64,000 nt of DNA from Clostridia bacterium (lineage in GTDB: Bacteria > Bacillota > Clostridia > Christensenellales > Aristaeellaceae), in contig JAFSOC010000015.1 of assembly GCA_017447185.1 (NCBI GenBank), positions 372,672-436,671 on the forward strand. The letters are read 5' to 3'. Of this stretch, positions 1 to 7,881 are shown piece by piece (within the stretch, counting starts at the first letter, position 1; each line of letters begins with the position of its first letter). A model generated the notes under the pieces. That model was not told the origin of the DNA, did not search any database, and saw nothing but the letters and a program-made list of their open reading frames with translations. The position numbers and the translations under genes are program-made.

Positions 1-850
1 TGAACATCTTTTTCAGAAGGAGCGCCGCCTGTTTTACGGCGTTCTTTTTTTCACCTGCAGCCATCAGGCACTCCTGTGCTTCCCTTAATGTTTTCCCCTG
101 TTTCATTTCCTCTATCAACCGGGCTTCCACAGAAGCGGGTTTTGTTGTCTGTTCCGGTTCTCCCTTTGTAACATTGTGCAGATCCAGCACTACGCAATAT
201 TCGCCTTTTTCCGTTTTATCATTGGACCTCAATAGCGAAAGAACTTCTTCAGGACTTCCATACATCGTTTTTTCATGGAGCTTGGTCAGATCACAGCATA
301 CGGTCATCTGCGCATCCGGCAATACTTCCGCGATGCATTCGGTCAGCTCTGTAATCCGGAAAGGTGATTCATGCAGAATAGCTACAGGAACTCCGCAGGC
401 AATTTCTTTCAGCCGTGATTTCAGATCTTTTTTCTCCCTGGGCAGGAAGCCATAGAAAGCAAATTCTCTGGCATCGAAACCGCTGACGGAAACCGCAGCA
501 ATTCCTGCACAGCAGCCGGGAACCGGCAGTACCTGTATCCCTTTTTCAATGCATACATGTACAACTTCATTTCCCGGATCCGAGATACAGGGTGTACCTG
601 CATCTGTCACGAGACAGGCGGTAAGGTTTTCTGTCAGGATCTTCTCTGCAAGCAATTCAGCTTTACTGTCCTCATTGTGACGGTGGCAGCTGACCAGCGG
701 AGCGTGAAAGCCGAACACCTGACACAGTTTCATGGTTACCCGGGTATCTTCTGCAATAATCAGGCTGGAATTTTTAAGGATTTCCACTGCCCGGGGAGAA
801 AGATCCTGCAGATTGCCGATAGGAGTCGCTACGACATAAAGCGTTGCCAT
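1..850 (-). CDS. rsmI: 16S rRNA (cytidine-1402-2'-O)-methyltransferase RsmI, C-terminus cut by window edge
   Basis: Methylates the 2'-OH of C1402 in the 16S rRNA decoding centre, using SAM. Translating the minus strand from the ATG at 850 gives MATLYVVATPIGNLQDLSPR, the signature start of the tetrapyrrole-methylase-fold RsmI family. The motifs AEDTR and LVTDAGTPCISDPG follow in the right order. The frame is open to base 2, so the gene continues beyond the window; about 283 residues are visible and the family is about 280-290 long, so only a few codons should be missing. The Shine-Dalgarno GGGAGG lies 8 bases before the ATG, and only 3 bases separate this start from the rsmH stop, so the two are surely cotranscribed. 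Confidence 0.93.
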   Translation of the reverse strand, partial: MATLYVVATPIGNLQDLSPRAVEILKNSSLIIAEDTRVTMKLCQVFGFHAPLVSCHRHNEDSKAELLAEKILTENLTACLVTDAGTPCISDPGNEVVHVCIEKGIQVLPVPGCCAGIAAVSVSGFDAREFAFYGFLPREKKDLKSRLKEIACGVPVAILHESPFRITELTECIAEVLPDAQMTVCCDLTKLHEKTMYGSPEEVLSLLRSNDKTEKGEYCVVLDLHNVTKGEPEQTTKPASVEARLIEEMKQGKTLREAQECLMAAGEKKNAVKQAALLLKKMF

Positions 851-853
851 CCG

Positions 854-1798
854 TCAATCCTCCCCGATCTTTTCAGCTACCCGAAGTTTTGCGCTTCTTG
901 CCCTTGGATTTCGTTCTGTTTCTTCTTCGGATGGAGCAACCATACCGCCTGCCAATACTTTCAGTGAAGGTTTTCTTCCGCAGGTGCAAATCGGTGCCTT
1001 TGGAGGGCAGATACAGGGATTTTCCAGCGTTTTGAAACATTTTTTTACAATCCGGTCTTCCAGGGAATGAAAAGTAATTACGCAGAAACGTGCACCTGGT
1101 TTCAGGCAATCAGTAAAATCACGGATCGCCTGTTCCAGCGGTGCCAGTTCGTCATTGATTTCAATACGGACAGCCTGAAAAGTTCTTCGGGCCGGATGCC
1201 CGTCATCTTTTCGTCTGACCGCTTTCGGAATCGCAGCATCCACTGCATTTACTAGATCAAATGTGGTTTCCAGAGGTTTATGCTGCCGGTGTTCACAGAT
1301 AATTGCTGCTATCCGGGCCGCCCATTTTTCTTCGCCCCAATCCCTCAGCACGCGGGTGATTTCCTGTTTTGAAGCAGTATTCAGGAATTCTGCAGCAGTC
1401 TGTCCATGGCTCCGGTCCATTCGCATATCCAGCGGAGCATCCGCATGATAGCTGAATCCACGTTCCGGCGTATCCAGCTGCGGGCTGGAAACACCAAGAT
1501 CCAGCAAAACCCCGTCCAGCGGGCCGGCACCTTCTTCCTGAAGCAGGAATTTCCCGTCATGGAAATTGCCCCGGATTGCGTGGAATCCGGGGTATTTTTT
1601 CAATCGTTCAGAAGCGGCAGCAATAGCGGTTTCATCCCGGTCAATACCGTACAGCGTTGCAGTCCCTCCGGACGCCTTCAGAATGGCTTCGCTGTGGCCA
1701 CCACCGCCGAGTGTTCCATCGCAGTAAATGCCGTCCTTCCGGACGTTCATCCACTCCAGGACCTCCTGCAAAAGTACCGGTTCATGCTGAAAATCCAT
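854..1798 (-). CDS. rsmH: 16S rRNA (cytosine-1402-N4)-methyltransferase RsmH
   Basis: Methylates N4 of C1402 in 16S rRNA, the same nucleotide RsmI modifies on the ribose. The protein is 314 residues, the normal length. It starts MDFQHEPVLLQEVL and has the SAM-binding loop DGTLGGGGHSEAI, then LLDLGVSSPQLD, SFHSLEDRIVK and the C-terminal NPRARSAKLRVAEK typical of MraW/RsmH. An AGGAG site is 8 bases before the ATG. In many bacteria rsmH opens the dcw division cluster; here it sits between valS and rsmI with no mraZ or ftsL in view. Identification is secure. Confidence 0.97.
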   Translation of the reverse strand: MDFQHEPVLLQEVLEWMNVRKDGIYCDGTLGGGGHSEAILKASGGTATLYGIDRDETAIAAASERLKKYPGFHAIRGNFHDGKFLLQEEGAGPLDGVLLDLGVSSPQLDTPERGFSYHADAPLDMRMDRSHGQTAAEFLNTASKQEITRVLRDWGEEKWAARIAAIICEHRQHKPLETTFDLVNAVDAAIPKAVRRKDDGHPARRTFQAVRIEINDELAPLEQAIRDFTDCLKPGARFCVITFHSLEDRIVKKCFKTLENPCICPPKAPICTCGRKPSLKVLAGGMVAPSEEETERNPRARSAKLRVAEKIGED

Positions 1799-1818
1799 GT
1801 GGTTTACTCCTGAATGCT

Positions 1819-4473
1819 TCAGGCATTCTCCTTCAGTTCGGCGATACGGTTCTCCAGTGCTTTGGCTTTTGCTTCAGCCGCTTCCAGTTTGTCCCTTTCC
1901 TGCTGAACCAGCTGGGCAGGTGCTTTGGCAATAAAGCCCTGATTATTCAGCATTCCCCTGGAACGGTTCATTTCCTTCTGCAGGTTTTCCAGTTCTTTCC
2001 CTAGTCTTGCAATTTCCTTTTCAAAATCCACAAGGTCTCCCAGCGGAATGAACAATTCACCTGCTGCGGTTACTGCTGAAACAGTCTTTTCCTTCACTTC
2101 GTTCCGGTTATTCAGCATTACTGTTTCGGAAGCCCCGGCCAAACGGCGGAAATACCCGTCTCCGCCGGTAAGCGTATCTTTCCATCCATCAGCTGCCAGC
2201 AACATCAGCCGGGTCCGTTTCGAAGGTGCAACGTTCATTTCACTCCGCAGATTCCGGATGGTACGGATGATTTCCATGATACCCTGCATCTTCTGTTCAT
2301 CTTCGCTGAACAGGAAGCCTTCGCAGTATTCAGGCCATTTCTGCAGCATCAGGAAGCCTTCTGTATCCGGAAGGTATTTATATACCTGTTCTGTCAGGAA
2401 AGGCATAAAGGGATGAAGGAGTTTCAGCAGGTTCTCCAGTACATAGAGCAGTACTGCCTTTACGGTATCCTTGCTCTCTCCGTCTTCACCCAGAAGGCGG
2501 CTCTTGCTCAGTTCAATATACCAGTCGCAGAATTCACCCCAGGCAAAATCATATATTTTTGTGGCAGCAAGTCCGAAGTCACCGTCCTCCATGTGATCAG
2601 ACACGTCGCGAATCGCCTCCTGCAGGCGGGAAAGAATCCATTTATCCGCAGTTTCCAGTTTCGAAGGATCAAATTCCTTCCGTTCGCTTACATTCATCAG
2701 AACGAAACGGCTGGCATTCCACACTTTATTGGCAAAATTACGGGCAGATTCCACTTTATCCCGGCTGTAGCGGGTATCATTTCCCGGACTGACTCCCATC
2801 ACAAGGCTGAAACGAAGCGCATCAGCACCATATTCTTCTATTACTTCCAGCGGGTCCACACCGTTTCCGAGGGACTTGGACATTTTCCTGCCCTGCTCAT
2901 CCCGTACCAGGCCGTGAATCAGCACTGTTTCGAATGGAGTCTCACCCATATTCTCTATGCCGCTGAAAATCATCCGCGCCACCCAGAAGAAAATGATATC
3001 ATATCCGGTTACCAGCATACTGGTAGGATAGAAATACTTCAGATCTTCAGTCTGTTCGGGCCATCCAAGCGTGGAGAAGGGCCACAGGGCAGAAGAGAAC
3101 CAGGTGTCCAGCACGTCTTCATCCTGACGGAGTTTTCCGCCGCATTTCGGGCAGGCAGATGGATCTACACGCGAAACGATCATCTCGCCGCAATCGTCAC
3201 AATACCATGCAGGAATCCGATGTCCCCACCAGAGCTGACGGCTGATACACCAGTCGCGGATATTTTCCATCCAGTTGTAGTAGATTTTGCTGAACCGGTC
3301 AGGAACAAACTTTGTCTTTCCTTCGCGCACCGCTGCGATTGCCGGTTCGGCCAGCGGCTTCATTTTCACGAACCATTGTTCGCTCAGCCGGGGTTCCGCA
3401 GGAGTCGTTTCATGCCGGTAGCAGAAACCGACATTATGATTGTAATCTTCGATTTTTACCAGCAGGCCAAGTTTCTCCAGTTCTTCCACCACGGCCTTGC
3501 GGCATTCCATGGGATCCATTCCGGCAAAACGGCCTGCATTTTCATTCATAGTGCCGTCGTCATTGGTAACCGTGATAATCTCCAGGTTATGACGCTGCGC
3601 CACCTCAAAGTCGTTCGGGTCATGGGCAGGAGTCATTTTCACCGCGCCTGTACCGAAGTCCATTTCCACATAGTCATCCGCAACCACAGGGATCTCTTTG
3701 TTCATCAGGGGAAGAACGACCTTTTTGCCTACCAGGTTCGTATAGCGTTCATCCGCAGGATTCACGGCCACACCGGTATCACCAAGCATGGTTTCCGGCC
3801 GGGTTGTAGCAACAATCACACCCTCGCTGCCGTCGGCGCCCGGATAACGGATATGCCAGAGATGGCTGGCCTGGTCTTTGTAAACCACTTCAGCATCGCT
3901 CAATGCGCTCCGGCATGCGGGACACCAGTTGATCATACGCTTCCCGCGGTAAATAAGATCTTTTTCATACAGACGTACGAATACTTCACGAACGGCTTTG
4001 CTGCAGCCATCATCCATGGTAAAGCGTTCCCTGCTCCAGTCGCAGGAAACACCCATCTTCCGCTGCTGGTGCACGATCCGTCCGCCGTATTCTTTTTTCC
4101 AGTTCCATGCGCGTTCCAGGAAAGCTTCGCGACCAATTCCCTGCTTGGTCAGGCCTTCTTTCCGCATTGCGTCAACAATCTTTACCTCAGTGGCAATTGC
4201 AGCGTGATCAGTACCGGGCAGCCAGAGCGTCGGATCTCCTTTCATCCGGTGATAACGGATGGGGGCATCCTGCAGAATGCAGTCCATGGCATGGCCCATA
4301 TGGAGCTGTCCGGTAATATTGGGCGGCGGCATGACAATCGTGAAGGGTTTCTTTCCATCTTCGCGGTGAGCGACAAAAGCGTCCGCCTCTTCCCATGCTT
4401 TGTAAAGATCTGCTTCAATGGCCTGCGGATTAAACCGCGTTTCCATATCGGCACCGGTCATTTTATTCTCCAT
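1819..4473 (-). CDS. valS: Valine--tRNA ligase
   Basis: Charges tRNA-Val in the cytoplasm. At 884 residues it is full length for a class Ia ValRS. The HIGH-type motif is HMGH (residues 58-61, in PPPNITGQLHMGH) and the KMSKS motif lies near residue 530. Between them are the editing domain (ATTRPETMLGDT) and two cysteine pairs of the zinc-binding insert (CDDC, CPKC). The last 65 residues are a charged coiled coil, the usual tRNA-contacting arm. AAGGAGGT precedes the ATG by about 7 bases. I looked for a T-box leader, common on Firmicute synthetase genes, and found none; only a short hairpin separates it from rpmF. Confidence 0.98.
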   Translation of the reverse strand: MENKMTGADMETRFNPQAIEADLYKAWEEADAFVAHREDGKKPFTIVMPPPNITGQLHMGHAMDCILQDAPIRYHRMKGDPTLWLPGTDHAAIATEVKIVDAMRKEGLTKQGIGREAFLERAWNWKKEYGGRIVHQQRKMGVSCDWSRERFTMDDGCSKAVREVFVRLYEKDLIYRGKRMINWCPACRSALSDAEVVYKDQASHLWHIRYPGADGSEGVIVATTRPETMLGDTGVAVNPADERYTNLVGKKVVLPLMNKEIPVVADDYVEMDFGTGAVKMTPAHDPNDFEVAQRHNLEIITVTNDDGTMNENAGRFAGMDPMECRKAVVEELEKLGLLVKIEDYNHNVGFCYRHETTPAEPRLSEQWFVKMKPLAEPAIAAVREGKTKFVPDRFSKIYYNWMENIRDWCISRQLWWGHRIPAWYCDDCGEMIVSRVDPSACPKCGGKLRQDEDVLDTWFSSALWPFSTLGWPEQTEDLKYFYPTSMLVTGYDIIFFWVARMIFSGIENMGETPFETVLIHGLVRDEQGRKMSKSLGNGVDPLEVIEEYGADALRFSLVMGVSPGNDTRYSRDKVESARNFANKVWNASRFVLMNVSERKEFDPSKLETADKWILSRLQEAIRDVSDHMEDGDFGLAATKIYDFAWGEFCDWYIELSKSRLLGEDGESKDTVKAVLLYVLENLLKLLHPFMPFLTEQVYKYLPDTEGFLMLQKWPEYCEGFLFSEDEQKMQGIMEIIRTIRNLRSEMNVAPSKRTRLMLLAADGWKDTLTGGDGYFRRLAGASETVMLNNRNEVKEKTVSAVTAAGELFIPLGDLVDFEKEIARLGKELENLQKEMNRSRGMLNNQGFIAKAPAQLVQQERDKLEAAEAKAKALENRIAELKENA

Positions 4474-4500
4474 GGCGATACCTCCTTATTTGTACGCAAA

Positions 4501-4527
4501 CAGCTCCGACCCTGAAGGGCGGAGCTG
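4501..4527 (-). terminator. Hairpin between rpmF and valS (weak terminator or processing stem)
   Basis: CAGCTCCG (4501-4508) pairs with CGGAGCTG (4520-4527), with an inner CCC/GGG extension. On the minus strand the stem is followed only by TTTGCG, so termination would be partial at best. It may tune valS relative to the abundantly needed rpmF, or act as an RNA processing stem. It leaves about 27 bases to the valS start. Confidence 0.4.
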
Positions 4528-4560
4528 CAAAAAGTCCCGTTGTAAAAAAGCAGTCGTCAA

Positions 4561-4752
4561 TCAGGCGTTCTTTTCTTCGTCCATATTGACGACCTGGACG
4601 CCCTTGTAGTAACCGCAATTCTTGCACACGCGATGAGCCAGCTTCATCTGATGGCACTGAGGACACTCACTGATCCCCGGCAGAGTCAGCTTCCAGTTGG
4701 CGCGGCGGCTGTGTTTGCGAGCCTTCGAAATTTTCCCCTTCGGAACAGCCAT
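4561..4752 (-). CDS. rpmF: 50S ribosomal protein L32, zinc-binding form
   Basis: Structural protein of the large ribosomal subunit. The 63-residue sequence starts MAVPKGKISKARKHSRRANW, diagnostic for L32. C30-x2-C33 and C43-x2-C46 form the zinc ribbon, so this is the C+ paralogue. A strong GGAGGTG site precedes the ATG. It lies 3 bases downstream of the DUF177 gene, the standard yceD-rpmF pair of most bacteria. Confidence 0.98.
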   Translation of the reverse strand: MAVPKGKISKARKHSRRANWKLTLPGISECPQCHQMKLAHRVCKNCGYYKGVQVVNMDEEKNA

Positions 4753-4755
4753 GAT

Positions 4756-5247
4756 TCACACCTCCTCATTGTTATCGAGCAATTGCTGCAGTCCAGTGAA
4801 CGGAAACTGTATTCCAGGTTCGCTGGGGGCTGCATCCGGGTCCCTGTATTCAAAGCCCGGACAATCCTCTCTGCAAAGAAAACGGATTGGCAGAGCCATG
4901 ACGGCGTATGACATAACCAGTTTGTCCAGGGAAACCTTGTGCCCTTCATAGGCAAAGATTTCATCATCCTCGGGATCGCCGTTCCGCTGAAACACTTCAT
5001 CAAAGTCATTCTCAACTTCGGCCTGTGCTTCTGCAAGACAATTGGCGCACGGGGCGTGGGCAACAGTCCTGAGCTTGCCTTTCACCGCGATGTTCCCGTC
5101 TTCATCCGCCATAAAGCACCCTTCCGTCAAACACACATCCAGACGGACGGTATCGCCGGAAATCTCCTGATCCGCAATGGCCTGCGTTCCGGAGAATCGG
5201 TACTCCTGGCCGGGATGGGATAAAGCATCCGATACATCAAGCTTCAT
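4756..5247 (-). CDS. DUF177 family protein (YceD/YlbN), 23S rRNA accumulation factor
   Basis: A 163-residue protein of the YceD family, which in other bacteria is needed for normal 23S rRNA accumulation and is nearly always encoded next to rpmF. The family cysteines are present: C67-x2-C70 (CANC) and C125/C129 (CREDCPG), probably a metal site. The middle is acidic. GAGGTGAGG lies just before the ATG. A perfect consensus promoter sits 29 bases upstream, so this is the first gene of the yceD-rpmF-valS-rsmH-rsmI operon. Confidence 0.92.
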   Translation of the reverse strand: MKLDVSDALSHPGQEYRFSGTQAIADQEISGDTVRLDVCLTEGCFMADEDGNIAVKGKLRTVAHAPCANCLAEAQAEVENDFDEVFQRNGDPEDDEIFAYEGHKVSLDKLVMSYAVMALPIRFLCREDCPGFEYRDPDAAPSEPGIQFPFTGLQQLLDNNEEV

Positions 5248-5275
5248 GTCCTCACCTCAAAAGTGACCGTTTGAC

Positions 5276-5304
5276 ATTATAATTGTTTCAAAATCGTTTG
5301 TCAA
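5276..5304 (-). promoter_or_regulatory. Consensus SigA promoter of the yceD-rpmF-valS operon
   Basis: On the minus strand TTGACA (5299-5304) and TATAAT (5276-5281) are separated by exactly 17 bases, a perfect housekeeping promoter pointing at yceD. A second TTGACA reads on the plus strand at 5271-5276, making a loose inverted repeat around the -10; no plus-strand gene follows, so I give it no role. Confidence 0.85.
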
Positions 5305-5323
5305 CAACAATTTCAGCCGTTTT

Positions 5324-6562
5324 TCAGTTGTCCCGGACCTTCCCGGTGGTGACCAGATCCAGGGTATCCCGTGCAATCATAATTTCTTCGTTTGTGGGAA
5401 TCACGCAAACGGTAACCTTACTGTCATCTGCGGAAATAACCGCTTCGCTGCGGGTTTTATTCTTTTCGGGATCAATCTTCGCTCCCATGAATTCCAAACC
5501 GTCAATCACACGGGCACGCAGATCTGAGTTGTTCTCTCCGATGCCGGCAGTAAACACAATAATGTCTGCGCCGCCCATTGCCGCAGCATAGGAACCGATA
5601 TACTTCTTGATACCGTAAACAAGCATGTCCTGGGCAAGAATAGCATTGGGATCTCCGGCTTCGGCCAGACTGTCGATATCCCGGCAGTCGCTGCTCTTTC
5701 CGCTGATACCCAGCAGGCCGCTCTTCTTGTTCATCATGGTAAGTACTTCATCCACGCTGATCGGATGGCCGACTGGCGTTCCGTCATCATTCAGGGGATT
5801 GTTGGCAATAAACTGGACCACGGCCGGATCGCAGCTTCCGCATCGGGTGCCCATCAGAAGGCCTTCCAGAGGTGTCAGGCCCATGGATGTATCCTGGCAC
5901 TCACCGTCTTTCACGGCACTCAGGCTGGATCCGTTGCCCAGATGGCAGATGATGATTTTCTTTCCGATGGGGCTGATACCCAGAAATTCGCATACCCGGC
6001 GGCTCACATACCGGTGGCTTGTGCCGTGGAAGCCGTAACGGCGCACATGCAGCTTTTCTTCATACATTTTTGGAACACCATACATATAGGCTTTCGGAGG
6101 CATCGTCTGATGGAAAGCAGTATCGAACACTGCAACCTGCGGAGTGCCCTTCATAACCTTTTCACAGGCTTCGATACCCATCAGGTTGGCCGGATTATGC
6201 AGCGGTCCAAGAGGGAAACAGTCGCGGATAGCCTGTTTGGCCGCATCGTTTACAATAACGGAAGCTGTGAACGCGCTGCCCCCATGCAGTACCCTGTGAC
6301 CGACTGCGCCGATTTCATCGGTGCTTTTGATCACACCAAATTCAGGATCCTGCAGGATCTTCAGCATCAGCTGAGCCGCCGCCTCATGATCCGGAATTGC
6401 CTGGGTAATTTCGGTCTTTTTGTCACCTGCGCTGTGTTTCAGCCGGCTTCCCTCAATCCCGATGCGTTCCACAAGGCCTTTAGCCAGTTCCTTCTCGCCG
6501 TCCATGTCAATCAGTTGATATTTCAGGGAGGAAGAGCCCGCGTTTACAACCAGAATTTTCAT
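5324..6562 (-). CDS. ackA: Acetate kinase
   Basis: Interconverts acetyl phosphate + ADP and acetate + ATP, the energy-yielding last step of acetate fermentation, in the cytoplasm. The protein starts MKILVVNAGSSSLKYQL, the ASKHA phosphate-1 signature. It also has GHRVLHGG, VFDTAFHQTMP, RRYGFHGTSH and FTAGIGEN, all acetate kinase hallmarks. Length is 412 residues with the ATG at 6562 (AAGGAG 8 bases upstream); an earlier in-frame ATG at 6586 lacks that site. No pta gene is adjacent, so phosphotransacetylase must be encoded elsewhere. Confidence 0.97.
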   Translation of the reverse strand: MKILVVNAGSSSLKYQLIDMDGEKELAKGLVERIGIEGSRLKHSAGDKKTEITQAIPDHEAAAQLMLKILQDPEFGVIKSTDEIGAVGHRVLHGGSAFTASVIVNDAAKQAIRDCFPLGPLHNPANLMGIEACEKVMKGTPQVAVFDTAFHQTMPPKAYMYGVPKMYEEKLHVRRYGFHGTSHRYVSRRVCEFLGISPIGKKIIICHLGNGSSLSAVKDGECQDTSMGLTPLEGLLMGTRCGSCDPAVVQFIANNPLNDDGTPVGHPISVDEVLTMMNKKSGLLGISGKSSDCRDIDSLAEAGDPNAILAQDMLVYGIKKYIGSYAAAMGGADIIVFTAGIGENNSDLRARVIDGLEFMGAKIDPEKNKTRSEAVISADDSKVTVCVIPTNEEIMIARDTLDLVTTGKVRDN

Positions 6563-6599
6563 GTCCAAAATCTCCTTTGCAATCAAAGATATTTAAAAT

Positions 6600-6628
6600 A
6601 TTATACACTTTTTCATCAGGAATGAAAA
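6600..6628 (-). promoter_or_regulatory. Candidate ackA promoter
   Basis: Minus-strand -35 TTTTCA (6623-6628), 17-base spacer, -10 TATAAT (6600-6605). It leaves a leader of about 30 bases before the ackA ATG. Confidence 0.6.
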
Positions 6629-6637
6629 GACGATTGA

Positions 6638-6666
6638 TTGAAAATCTTCTTCTGTCATGCTACACT
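6638..6666 (+). promoter_or_regulatory. Candidate tmcAL promoter
   Basis: Plus-strand -35 TTGAAA (6638-6643), 17-base spacer, -10 TACACT (6661-6666) with an upstream TGC (extended -10). It is back to back with the ackA promoter. Confidence 0.5.
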
Positions 6667-6711
6667 TCCCCTGGATTCAGTCATTTCATTACAGCGGAAG
6701 GAGGCGCACGG

Positions 6712-7881
6712 ATGTCTGTTCTCGGCATCGTGGCGGAATATGATCCGTTCCATAACGGTCATCTGCATCATCTTCAATCTGCTGTTTCTGAAGTTTCCCC
6801 TTCCGCTGTGCTTACAGTGCTCTCAGGTCCTTTCCGCCAGCGCGGGACACCGGCGCTTCTCTCCCCTTTTTCGCGGGCTGAGTGCGCTCTTTCGGCCGGG
6901 GCTGATGCAGTTTTTGCGCTTCCGGTTCTTTGGACCGTACGGGATGCGGAACACTACGCGCTCGGAGCCGTTTCCCTTCTTTCCTCCCTTGGAGCAACAC
7001 ATATCGCTTTCGGTGCAGAAACAGCTGATCTCCCGCTCCTGCAAAAAACTGCAGAACTGCTGGAGGATTCACCTGCTCCTTTGCAGGATGCCCTTCATCT
7101 GGCCCTTGCGGAAGGCTCCGGTTATCCGGCAGCCCTCTCATTTGCGGCCGGCAGCTGTCTTCCCGAATGCGGAACGGTTCTGCAGCATCCGAACAACATT
7201 CTGGCTATCTGCTATCTTCGTGCCATCCGGCGGCTCTCTCTTTCCATGACACCTGTGGTCATATCCAGGTCCGGTGAATATACGGCAGACCATATTAACC
7301 CGGATTCGCCTTCCGCAACAGCAGTGACAGAAGCACTACGTCGTGGCAGCTGGGAAGATGCTCTTTCCGCGGTTCCGCAATTCTCCCGACAGAAGATCCT
7401 TGCAGAATTTCTGTCCGGGACAATTCCAGACATGAAATTACTGGACAGCCTCCTTCTGGACAGGCTTCGTTCCATACGTCCTGAAGATGCCGCCCTTCTG
7501 CCCGACTGTCCTGAGGGGCTGGATACAGCCCTGAGAAAAGCGGCCTCCCGTGCAAATTCAAGGGCTGAACTGATCTCTTTGCTTACCACCCGCCGCTATG
7601 CTTCTGCCAGGATCAGCCGTCTGTGCACCTGTGCCCTGCTGGGCATTTCGAAAAGGGACATTGAAGAAACGCCTCTTCCGGATCGTGCATTACTGCTTGC
7701 AATGAAAAAGAACCCGTCGATGACGGGTTCCTGGAAAAACGGTTCTGTGCAGGTTTTGACAGTTGCAAAATGGCTTAACAGCGCTCCTCCTGCAGATCTG
7801 GCAGCCTGGCGCATCTGGTCCCTCATTTGCGGAAAACCGGATGCCTGGCCGTTTGAGAAAAAACTGATTACGGATTGCTGA
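6712..7881 (+). CDS. tmcAL: tRNA(Met) cytidine acetate ligase TmcAL (YlbM family)
   Basis: Known family members form N4-acetylcytidine at the wobble base of elongator tRNA-Met, activating acetate with ATP rather than using acetyl-CoA. The start MSVLGIVAEYDPFHNGHLHH contains the nucleotidyltransferase HxGH signature as HNGH (residues 14-17). Family features follow: VLSGPFRQRGTPAL, FGAE, and QHPNNILAICYLRAI. Length is 389, close to the usual 390-410. GGAAGGAGG precedes the ATG at 6712; an upstream in-frame ATG at 6577 is ruled out because it precedes the promoter. Its 3' end overlaps the convergent flavoprotein gene by 14 bases. Confidence 0.92.
   Translation: MSVLGIVAEYDPFHNGHLHHLQSAVSEVSPSAVLTVLSGPFRQRGTPALLSPFSRAECALSAGADAVFALPVLWTVRDAEHYALGAVSLLSSLGATHIAFGAETADLPLLQKTAELLEDSPAPLQDALHLALAEGSGYPAALSFAAGSCLPECGTVLQHPNNILAICYLRAIRRLSLSMTPVVISRSGEYTADHINPDSPSATAVTEALRRGSWEDALSAVPQFSRQKILAEFLSGTIPDMKLLDSLLLDRLRSIRPEDAALLPDCPEGLDTALRKAASRANSRAELISLLTTRRYASARISRLCTCALLGISKRDIEETPLPDRALLLAMKKNPSMTGSWKNGSVQVLTVAKWLNSAPPADLAAWRIWSLICGKPDAWPFEKKLITDC

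Noticed and set aside
2413-4515. 700-codon open frame on the plus strand
   Set aside because: It is the mirror of valS; the translation has no recognisable domain and valS on the other strand is certain.
4474-4560. T-box leader for valS
   Set aside because: No T-box core sequence and too little space; only a short hairpin is present.
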